Source: Desulfoscipio geothermicus (GTDB lineage: Bacteria; Bacillota; Desulfotomaculia; Desulfotomaculales; Desulfallaceae). From it: DNA of 64,000 nucleotides. Below, one piece after another: positions 37,370 to 44,089 of the stretch. Position 1 is the stretch's first letter, and the number at the start of each line of letters is the position of its first letter. The position numbers and the translations under genes were made by a program. The stretch is from NCBI GenBank assembly GCA_016841645.1, contig JAENYS010000012.1, forward strand, positions 1 through 64,000. Direction: 5' to 3'. The notes beneath the pieces were generated by a model. The model worked only from the letters and a program-made list of their open reading frames with translations. It did no database searches and was not told the DNA's origin.

Positions 37370-38479
37370 ATGATTGTACAGTTCCAAGTTGACCCCCAAA
37401 AATGCAAGCGCAGTGGCATTTGTGCCGTGTCATGCCCGGCTAAGCTAATCAGTATAAATAAAATAGATAAGCATCCTTACTGGATTGAGGGAGCGGAGCA
37501 AAAATGTATTAAATGCGAACACTGCGTTGCAGCTTGCCCTAACCATGCCATTACTATAAAAAAATTTAGAGAAGATGAAATAAGAAATAACCTGTTTAAA
37601 ATTGATGCCCTAAAATGCAAATACGATGGCATTTGTGCGACAGTGTGCCCGTTGCAGCTAATAATTTTTAATAAAACGGATAAAATCCCCACACCGATAG
37701 AAAAAGCAGAAAAACAATGTATTCACTGTGGGCATTGCGTTGCAGCTTGCCCTACCGGAGCTTTTTCTCTTAAAACGGTAAAGCCGGGCAAGCTATGTGT
37801 TGATTTTGACGGAACATTATACTATGGACCCATTTCCCTGCAAACAATGAAACCTGAGGATTGCGAACAGGTTAACGCAAGCCTCCTACCCTCCGCAGAA
37901 CAAGTCGGGCACTTCCTGAGAACCCGGAGGTCCGTACGCGCTTACAAAAGCCAACCGGTAGACCGAGCAACCTTGTCCGGTATTATTGATATTGCTCGCT
38001 ATGCTCCAACCGCAAGAAATTTACAACCGGTAAATTGGCTGGTCATTGAAAACGCCGGTGAAGTCAGCCTTTTAACCGGTCTGGTTATAGAGTGGATGCG
38101 ACATACAATAAATGAAGAGCCTGAAATAGCTAAAAGTATGAATATGAAACGGTTGGTTGACGATTGGAATAAAGGAATAGATCGAATTTGTCGCAGTGCA
38201 CCTCATGTTATCGTAGCACATACCCGGGAAGATCTCACAGGAGCCCAAACCTCCTGCGCCATTGCCCTGACCTACCTGGAGCTTGCGGCGTTTTCTGCCG
38301 GTTTGGGCGCATGCTGGGCTGGATTTTTCAACGCCGCCGCAAACTTTTATCCGCCAATGAAGGAAGCTCTAGGTCTGCCTGACGGTCATCAGTCCTTTGG
38401 TGCCATGATGATTGGTTATCCCCGGTATCAATACCACCGCATTCCGTTGAGAAAAAAAGCGATAGTTACCTGGCGTTAG
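37370..38479 (+). CDS. nitroreductase with two tandem dicluster-ferredoxin modules
   Basis: 369 residues. Two similar ferredoxin-like repeats, about 1-65 (Cys 12, 18, 22, 46, 49, 52, 56) and 75-135 (Cys 83, 89, 93, 117, 120, 123, 127), share the D-G/S-G-I-C-A and H-C-V-A-A-C-P patterns. A nitroreductase (FMN) domain follows from ~175, with R-T-R-R-S-V-R-A-Y and A-P-T-A-R-N-L-Q-P motifs and a C-terminal G-Y-P-R. Typical relatives have one ferredoxin module; this one is doubled, so up to four [4Fe-4S] clusters could feed the flavin. Redox substrate unknown. RBS AAAGGAG. Confidence 0.9.
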   Translation: MIVQFQVDPQKCKRSGICAVSCPAKLISINKIDKHPYWIEGAEQKCIKCEHCVAACPNHAITIKKFREDEIRNNLFKIDALKCKYDGICATVCPLQLIIFNKTDKIPTPIEKAEKQCIHCGHCVAACPTGAFSLKTVKPGKLCVDFDGTLYYGPISLQTMKPEDCEQVNASLLPSAEQVGHFLRTRRSVRAYKSQPVDRATLSGIIDIARYAPTARNLQPVNWLVIENAGEVSLLTGLVIEWMRHTINEEPEIAKSMNMKRLVDDWNKGIDRICRSAPHVIVAHTREDLTGAQTSCAIALTYLELAAFSAGLGACWAGFFNAAANFYPPMKEALGLPDGHQSFGAMMIGYPRYQYHRIPLRKKAIVTWR

Positions 38480-38534
38480 GGATTATTGGTACATCATAGT
38501 CATACTTCAATTATCCAATAGCAAAAAGCAAAAA

Positions 38535-38570
38535 AACCCCCGGTTTATGTGTGGTAAACCGGGGTTGTTA
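38535..38570. terminator. terminator after the nitroreductase gene
   Basis: CCCCGGTTTA pairs with TAAACCGGGG. TTGTT follows on the plus strand and a run of seven T on the minus strand, so it stops both directions, including any read-out from the orphan riboswitch. Confidence 0.85.
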
Positions 38571-38581
38571 AGGAGTGTAAC

Positions 38582-38632
38582 ATGTTAACAGCTTTAACCC
38601 AAATGAAACTTACATCTGGCTTGCCGTCTTAA
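38582..38632 (+). CDS. possible 16-residue peptide between two terminators
   Basis: AAGGAG then ATG at 38582 and 16 codons to TAA. It is followed by the plus-strand reading of the riboswitch terminator. A real micro-gene cannot be told from chance. Confidence 0.2.
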   Translation: MLTALTQMKLTSGLPS

Positions 38633-38637
38633 TATAA

Positions 38638-38676
38638 AAAAGCTTTACCCTATTATGCAAAAGGATAAAGCTTTTT
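38638..38676. terminator. AAAGCTTTAtcc-type terminator of the orphan riboswitch
   Basis: AAAAAGCTTTACCC pairs with GGATAAAGCTTTTT, with T-runs on both sides. The same sequence type follows the riboswitch at 43397 and its decayed copy. Confidence 0.85.
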
Positions 38677-38690
38677 ATCAAAAAAGCCAT

Positions 38691-38785
38691 ACTCTCCTTT
38701 CCACAATGGGAGGCACACTAGTTTTCCAATGTACCCTAAGGGCCTGACAACCATACCTTAGGCTTAGGTTTTACAGGCTCGGAGA
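38691..38785 (-). promoter_or_regulatory. Mo/W-cofactor (MOCO-type) riboswitch, orphan
   Basis: Minus strand: CTCCGAGCC, CCTAAGCCTAAGGTATGGTT, then GTGCCTCCCATTGTGGAAAGGAG, the conserved blocks of the MOCO RNA motif in order. A terminator follows at once. Past it, no minus-strand gene exists before a second terminator at 38535-38570; the next gene is on the opposite strand. It is therefore an orphan element or a small regulatory RNA. Confidence 0.85.
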
Positions 38786-38828
38786 AATATTATTTTTTCA
38801 ATAAGTACGATATTCAACATATTTGGCC

Positions 38829-38872
38829 GAATTCCTGCTATAAAATATTATTTTATAGCAGGAATTCCTTTG
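38829..38872. terminator. 17-bp hairpin downstream of the VWA gene
   Basis: GAATTCCTGCTATAAAA (38829-38845) is perfectly inverted at 38851-38867. The T-rich tail is on the plus-strand side; on the minus strand it could still act as a 3' stabiliser. Confidence 0.6.
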
Positions 38873-38883
38873 TTTTTTGAATT

Positions 38884-40083
38884 TCAATTACTTACCTTAA
38901 GCCGTTTTACCGCTTGTTCGAGCCCAATTACCGACAGCTCAAACATGGGGAATAACTTGCGGACCATAGTAATGGAACGAGCACGGTAGTTTAATTGCTC
39001 ATTCCAGCCCTTAGCCGGTATCGGGTTGAGCCATACTGCATGCCTGAAATGCCTGGCTAAACGCTCCAGCCAAACCAATCCCGGCTCTTGATTCCTGTTG
39101 TCCCAGTCAATAGCCCCGTTTACCGCAATCAATTCACTTTCAGCCATACTTGCGTCACCAATAATAATTAACCGGTAATCAGAATCAAGATTATGCAAAA
39201 AATCATAAGTTAACATAGCATATTCTTCAATACAGGCCGGCTTAACATAAATATTGTCATAAATACAGTTATGAAAATAATAAATCTTTAGTTCTTTTAA
39301 GTGACTGGATCGTTTAAAGGCGCTGAATAACCGACTGCAAAGGTTGATGTGCATGTCCATTGAGCCACCCGAGTCCATCACCAGCGCTATTTTCAAGTTA
39401 TTTTTACGCGAGCGCTCCCAGACGAGCTCCAACCTGCCGGCATGACGACAAGTGGCGTCAATAGTGCCGTTTATATCCAATTCATCCTTAACTCCGTCAT
39501 GGAGATTAGTAAGCTCCCGCAAAACTCGCAAAGCTGCTTCAAACTTCCTTACTCCAAGAATAACATCACTGCGGTATCCCTGGTAATCCCGCCGGGCTGC
39601 CACCTGGATTGCTGAAAAATTGCCCGGCACGCCGCCAATACGTTCTCCTTTTGGGTTAAAACCGCCACGTCCGAAGTACATTCCGCCGTCTTTGGACACC
39701 GCATTGGAAACCTCTTGGTAATTTTGATCCTGCTCGTCTTTCTTTTCAGCAAATTCTCGCTGTATTTTTTCTACATCATCCTGGTAGAGTGATTGATCCT
39801 CCAAAACTAGCATCTTGGGCGGCAATCCATCCTTCAGCCATTCTAAAACATCATTAACCCAATTAGCAGGCGATTCAATGCCGCTAAAATAATTTTGGAA
39901 AGCTAGGTCATAATTATCAAATTGAGTCTCACTCTTGACCAGGACCGCACGGGCAAGATAATAAAATTCACTCAGGCTGGAAAATGCCAGTCCCTTATTC
40001 AGTGCCTCCATTAGAGTCATCCACTCGATTAGGGATACCGGCACTCCCATATTCTTAAGCTCATAAAGGAAATTAATAAACAC
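38884..40083 (-). CDS. CoxE-like VWA-domain protein
   Basis: 399 residues. An N-terminal helical region of the CoxE type and a C-terminal von Willebrand A domain with the MIDAS motif D-S-G-G-S-M near residue 235 and a later D-A-S. CoxE proteins work with a MoxR-type AAA ATPase (CoxD) in maturing Mo-hydroxylases such as CO dehydrogenase. Here it lies last in a minus-strand run after mobB and moeA-like genes, under the riboswitch at 42544. No AAA ATPase is present in the window. GTG start after GGGGGTG. Confidence 0.85.
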   Translation of the reverse strand: MFINFLYELKNMGVPVSLIEWMTLMEALNKGLAFSSLSEFYYLARAVLVKSETQFDNYDLAFQNYFSGIESPANWVNDVLEWLKDGLPPKMLVLEDQSLYQDDVEKIQREFAEKKDEQDQNYQEVSNAVSKDGGMYFGRGGFNPKGERIGGVPGNFSAIQVAARRDYQGYRSDVILGVRKFEAALRVLRELTNLHDGVKDELDINGTIDATCRHAGRLELVWERSRKNNLKIALVMDSGGSMDMHINLCSRLFSAFKRSSHLKELKIYYFHNCIYDNIYVKPACIEEYAMLTYDFLHNLDSDYRLIIIGDASMAESELIAVNGAIDWDNRNQEPGLVWLERLARHFRHAVWLNPIPAKGWNEQLNYRARSITMVRKLFPMFELSVIGLEQAVKRLKVSN

Positions 40084-40145
40084 GGGGCAGCACCCCCAAT
40101 AGGTTCAACATCAAATCCGCCGCGCAACCTTGATCAAGCAGAGAA

Positions 40146-41354
40146 TTAAAGGCATGCAGGCTTTAGGATAATTACAGACACTTCGGCACCTTTTTCCACG
40201 GGAGGGTGTCCCGCCGGAAGATCAATTAACGCATTACAGTCTCTGAGAAAAGCCTTGGTCATACTCGATTTTTGACCTAGCAATATTGTTGCGTTCCACC
40301 CGGCATGATCGCATGCTGCAGTGGCTAGTAAAAAACGCCGGGGACCACCTTTTTTCGAAAAAACATTGGAACATACAGCAGAAAGCCGAGCCTGATGAGG
40401 CTTCATATTCTGCATGGCACGCAATACCGGAACAACCAGCAAGTGAAAGCTAACTGCACAGGCTGCCGGGTTTCCGGGAAGCGAAATCACCAGCTTTTCA
40501 CCGTATGTCGCCGCGCCACTGTGGCTGCCCGGCTTAATTTGAATTCCCCAAAATAATATATCTGCTCTGCTTTGCTTGATTAGTGGAAAGGCCTGATCAC
40601 CGACACCGTAGGCGGCCCCACCGATAGTAATTAAGATATCGGAGGAATCAAGCAACTTTTCAAAGCGTTCTCCGATTTGAGCAGTACTACCAGCCCCGGC
40701 GACTGCTATATCAATTACCTCACCCTGCTCCTGCATTACCAACCCGGCCAGATGCACGCCATTGCTATTCCGCATTTGTCCAGGCATTGGTGTTTCCCGG
40801 CAGGTAACTATGTCTGTCCCAAGACTTAATATAGCAACCCGGGGCTTTTTATACACAGTCAATTCATTTATACCGTACGATGCCAGAACGCCGGCCATAC
40901 CGGGGCTAAGGCAGGATCCTTTCAACACCAGTAGATCACCCTTCAGAAAATTCTCACCAAGGGGTTTAATATTGCTGCCGGGTTCAATCGATTTACTATA
41001 TGTAATATATTCTCCCTCTAGCTCAACAGCCTCTTGTGGTACCACTGCTACCGTCCCGTCAGGTAGCGGACCACCGGTAACCACTCCGGTGGCCTGACCG
41101 GAACTAAGTGCAACAGAGGCCATTTCTCCCGGTCTGAGGTACTCTATGACTTGATAACGCCCGCTGTCGCCTTCAGCCAAAGCATAGCCATCCATTGCCG
41201 CCTGCGCGCATGGGGGCATGTCATGCTCCGCCATGATATCTTCGGCAACAACGCGGCCCAACGCCTGCAGCAGAGGCAAAGACTCTACCGGCAGGACCCT
41301 GACGTGACTTAAGATAATATCCTGAGCCTTTTCTAATTCTATATTTTCAAGCAC
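40146..41354 (-). CDS. MoeA-family molybdenumtransferase, third copy
   Basis: 402 residues. M-D-G-Y-A-L-A near residue 50, T-G-G-P-L-P-D-G-T near 93, L-S-L-G-T-D-I near 175, I-G-G-A-A-Y-G-V-G-D near 245 and S-L-P-G-N-P-A-A near 295. The usual G-G-x-S-x-G is G-G-A-A-Y-G here, which may change metal handling (possibly W instead of Mo). Preceded by the molybdopterin-binding gene with 21 bases between; same operon. Confidence 0.88.
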   Translation of the reverse strand: MLENIELEKAQDIILSHVRVLPVESLPLLQALGRVVAEDIMAEHDMPPCAQAAMDGYALAEGDSGRYQVIEYLRPGEMASVALSSGQATGVVTGGPLPDGTVAVVPQEAVELEGEYITYSKSIEPGSNIKPLGENFLKGDLLVLKGSCLSPGMAGVLASYGINELTVYKKPRVAILSLGTDIVTCRETPMPGQMRNSNGVHLAGLVMQEQGEVIDIAVAGAGSTAQIGERFEKLLDSSDILITIGGAAYGVGDQAFPLIKQSRADILFWGIQIKPGSHSGAATYGEKLVISLPGNPAACAVSFHLLVVPVLRAMQNMKPHQARLSAVCSNVFSKKGGPRRFLLATAACDHAGWNATILLGQKSSMTKAFLRDCNALIDLPAGHPPVEKGAEVSVIILKPACL

Positions 41355-41375
41355 CCGGCTCCCCCCAATTCTATT

Positions 41376-42407
41376 TTAGATTTCTGTCGCTTTACCGAAA
41401 GCACAGGCCGGATAACGACAGACCTCGCACTCTTCACACAGTCCGCCCTGGCCCAGCGCCACAATATCCGACTTAGTCAAACGCTCACCGGTAAATATAC
41501 GCGGTAACACTAGATCAAAAATAGTAGTCTTATTAAACATCACGCAACCAGGTAAGCCGCAAATCGGCACTTTACCCAGATAAGCCAGCATAAACATTGA
41601 GCCGGGCAGTACCGGTGCACCATAAGAAACAACATCGGCTCCAGTCGCCTTAATCCCGGTCGGCGTAACATCATCCGGGTCTACCGACATACCTCCCGTC
41701 AGCATTACCATTTCCGCTCCTTCATCAACCATGCGAAGGATTTCTGTAGTTATCATATTCGGGTCATCAGGCAATATTACGTGTCCGCATAACTGTGCAC
41801 CGAAAGCTTTAACTTTTTTTCTGACCACACTCGTAAAGCCGTCCTGAATCCGCCCTGAATAAACCTCGCTACCGGTGGTTATGACGCCAACTGAAAGCGG
41901 CAAAAAGGGTTTTACGGACAACAAGGGTTCCGCCTCACTGCAGATCTCTTCTGCTTCACCCAGGATTTCACGTTGTATCGTTAGCGGAATAACCCTGGTT
42001 CCGGCAACAAGTTGATCTTTAGTAACTACCCGGTTATTATGCACCGTCGCCAAGACTACCCCATCCAGGCTGTTAAGCTGATTCAATATTTTACCCCGCA
42101 CTTTCAACATACCATCATATGAGGCGCGCAGGCTAACTTTGCCCTGATTTGGCTCATCCCAGTGCAAGCCTGGCCCGGCAGCAATCCGTGCAAGGAGCAA
42201 AGCAGCTTCATTTTCATGAACCAGATTAGCTACGTTCTCCCATACATAAATATGTTCTTTGCCCAAATCACGGAGCTTAGGGACATCTTCTTTGGTTAAG
42301 ATTTGACCTTTCCGGAAAGCCCGTTCTTTTTTACTATCAGGGATAATTCTGGTAATATCGTGACAAAGAACCATACCCACCGATTCGGCTACAGGTACCT
42401 TTTGCAT
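41376..42407 (-). CDS. molybdopterin-binding protein with C-terminal cysteine motif
   Basis: 343 residues. N-terminal region with H-D-I-T-R-I-I-P and L-R-D-L-G-K-E-H-I-Y-V-W, then a MoCF domain (I-T-T-G-S-E-V-Y, L-T-G-G-M-S-V-D-P-D-D-V-T-P, G-L-P-G-C-V-M). The C-terminus ends in L-C-E-E-C-E-V-C-R-Y-P-A-C, a C-x2-C-x2-C-x4-C metal or Fe-S motif not found in ordinary MoeA. It lies first behind the 42544 riboswitch. Confidence 0.85.
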   Translation of the reverse strand: MQKVPVAESVGMVLCHDITRIIPDSKKERAFRKGQILTKEDVPKLRDLGKEHIYVWENVANLVHENEAALLLARIAAGPGLHWDEPNQGKVSLRASYDGMLKVRGKILNQLNSLDGVVLATVHNNRVVTKDQLVAGTRVIPLTIQREILGEAEEICSEAEPLLSVKPFLPLSVGVITTGSEVYSGRIQDGFTSVVRKKVKAFGAQLCGHVILPDDPNMITTEILRMVDEGAEMVMLTGGMSVDPDDVTPTGIKATGADVVSYGAPVLPGSMFMLAYLGKVPICGLPGCVMFNKTTIFDLVLPRIFTGERLTKSDIVALGQGGLCEECEVCRYPACAFGKATEI

Positions 42408-42486
42408 TAATAACCCTCCTAAATTTCATGTTTTTTAACTTGAGGCCATACCCTTCTATAAAGAACGCTAATTAATTGTTAATATA

Positions 42487-42526
42487 AGAAAAAGCGCTGT
42501 TTTCCGGTAAGAAAGAACAGCGCTTT
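42487..42526 (-). terminator. riboswitch terminator before the molybdopterin-binding gene
   Basis: AAAGCGCTGTT pairs with AACAGCGCTTT; minus strand continues TTTTTCTTAT. Confidence 0.85.
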
Positions 42527-42543
42527 ATAAACAAAGCAATTTT

Positions 42544-42636
42544 CCTCCTTTCCACAATGGGAGGCACACCAGTTTCCCAATGCACCCTAACGGTCAGGTA
42601 ACCATACTTAAGGCTTAGGCTTGCCTGACTCGGAGT
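42544..42636 (-). promoter_or_regulatory. Mo/W-cofactor riboswitch of the moe operon
   Basis: Minus strand: CTCCGAGTCAGGC, CTAAGCCTTAAGTATGGTT, GGTGTGCCTCCCATTGTGGA and AAGGAGG. It lies 24 bases after the mobB stop, so it senses cofactor inside the cluster and separates mobB from the molybdopterin-binding, moeA and VWA genes. Confidence 0.88.
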
Positions 42637-42660
42637 ATGTATTTTATAATATTAGACATT

Positions 42661-43170
42661 TTAATTGGTTTTTAATATGACTCGTTCAATCAAATCGGCT
42701 ACCCCTAAAGCATCATCCAGACCAAAGCAAATCACTTCACTATCCAACGGTACATTGCTTACTACAGCCAGCAATTCCTCTGCAGGTATAACCGGTCGCT
42801 CAGAAACCCCCTCGTGGTAAACTTCAATCTTGGGCCACTTACCCCTTTTGTAACCTTCAATAACGATTAGATCTACCCCGCTTATCATTGAAATAACTGC
42901 ATCCGGACCTGGATCAGATTCAAAACTCCTGACCAAGGAAACACCACCCGGCGCAGCTAAAGCTACAACTTCGGCACCGGCCCGCGCATGCCGCCAAGTA
43001 TCCTTGCCTGGTTGATCAAACTCTATCTGGTGATGAGTATGCTTGACAACTCCAACCCGGTAGCCGCGTCTTTTTAGCTCGGCAATCAACTTTTCAAGAA
43101 AAGTAGTCTTACCGGAATTAGAAAACCCGGCCAGACCAATTAACGGAACGCACATATCCATATGAACCAT
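42661..43170 (-). CDS. mobB: molybdopterin-guanine dinucleotide biosynthesis adapter MobB
   Basis: 169 residues. P-loop G-F-S-N-S-G-K-T-T near 16-24 and V-V-K-H-T-H-H near 42; D-L-I-V-I-E-G-Y-K-R-G Walker-B-like region. MobB is a GTP-binding partner of MobA in MGD formation; no mobA lies in the window. Confidence 0.92.
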   Translation of the reverse strand: MVHMDMCVPLIGLAGFSNSGKTTFLEKLIAELKRRGYRVGVVKHTHHQIEFDQPGKDTWRHARAGAEVVALAAPGGVSLVRSFESDPGPDAVISMISGVDLIVIEGYKRGKWPKIEVYHEGVSERPVIPAEELLAVVSNVPLDSEVICFGLDDALGVADLIERVILKTN

Positions 43171-43396
43171 TTTAACATCTCCACGCTTAATGCAAGGTAT
43201 AAATCTTAAAGCAGCGTGTCTTTTTTCTCATTAATGAAATATACCACAATGCTATGTAACTCTAAAAATAATATATAAGCTAATAATTTTAATGTCAAGA
43301 TTTTTACTAATATTTTTGTCATTGATTAAATTATTATATTTTTTGTTGTTTTTATTGTAATTATGTCGGATATATGTTAGTATAATCAAAAATAAT

Positions 43397-43490
43397 TCTC
43401 CGAGCCAGTTAGACCTAAACCTTTAGTATGGTTAACTGGACGTCAAGGTATATCTGGAAACCGGTATGCCTCCCATTGCGGAAAGGAGAA
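43397..43490 (+). promoter_or_regulatory. Mo/W-cofactor riboswitch upstream of the oxidoreductase
   Basis: CTCCGAGCCAG, CCTAAACCTTTAGTATGGTT, GGTATGCCTCCCATTGCGG and AAAGGAG occur in order. A TATAAT lies at 43381-43386 as a likely -10. A terminator (43508-43545) follows. It should control the molybdo/tungstoenzyme gene about 600 bases downstream. Confidence 0.88.
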
Positions 43491-43507
43491 AGATATCTTT
43501 CTAACAT

Positions 43508-43545
43508 AAAGCTTTATCCTTTTCTTGAACGGGTAAAGCTTTTCT
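43508..43545 (+). terminator. terminator of the riboswitch, copy 1
   Basis: AAAGCTTTATCC pairs with GGGTAAAGCTTT, followed by TCTAACC. Confidence 0.8.
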
Positions 43546-43555
43546 AACCATTAAG

Positions 43556-43840
43556 CATGGTTGACTTATAAATCAACGTGTATCGTAATATCGATATGCT
43601 TTCCATTGCTTAACGGCTTGAGATATCTTTTAAAAAAGCTTTATCCTTTTCTCACCGGGGATAAAGCTTTTTATTATGTTTCACCTTGCCGTTAATGGAT
43701 TTACTTAATGTCAATAATTCATTTTTAATTTTGTTAACTAACTGGATAAAGCTTTCCAAACCTGAGTGTACCATGGAATCGATATGCTTATCATTTCCGA
43801 ACGACTATAGCGCGTTTCACCTTTCCTCCTATTTTAATGA
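43556..43840 (+). repeat. decayed tandem copies of the riboswitch 3' half
   Basis: From 43556, GGTTGACT ... ATCGATATGCTTTCCATTGC ... GAGATATCTTTT aligns by eye with 43429-43500 of the intact aptamer, and ends in a second, better terminator (43633-43676: AAAGCTTTATCC with GGATAAAGCTTT). A third, weaker copy spans 43733-43800 (ATCGATATGCTTATCATTTCC). The CTCCGAG and P1 parts are missing in both, so only the first copy can sense the cofactor. Confidence 0.7.
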
Positions 43841-43954
43841 AATAAGTTAAAGCAGCTCCCATACCGGCAATATTTGTATATCCATGATGGCAGTAGACGC
43901 CAAATAAATGTTAGTTATAAAAGGGGGTGAGCCATTAGAGATACATAAAATGCC

Positions 43955-44045
43955 AAGTTAACCTACCCTTAGGCTGATAGCCGGTCCTAGTTTATAACAG
44001 CTTAGCCAAGAGCAGATCTAATGCTCTAAAAAAAGGGTAAGTTAA
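43955..44045 (+). ncRNA. multi-stem RNA-like element before the oxidoreductase
   Basis: A 13-bp closing stem (43958-43970 with 44033-44045, one C-A mismatch) encloses two internal hairpins: GGCT-GAT-AGCC (43972-43982) and AGAGCA-TGCTCT (44009-44027). It ends 30 bases before the GGAGG of the next gene. It is not part of the MOCO motif, has no U-tract and is not coding. A cis-regulatory RNA is inferred. Confidence 0.45.
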
Positions 44046-44089
44046 TCACTTTAGTTAAATGAACTAATAATTAGTGGAGGTTGAGCAAA

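Noticed and set aside
40084-40145. Short open frame between the moeA copy and the VWA gene as a remnant of a CoxD ATPase
   Set aside because: About 25 codons without a start and without any AAA ATPase motif.
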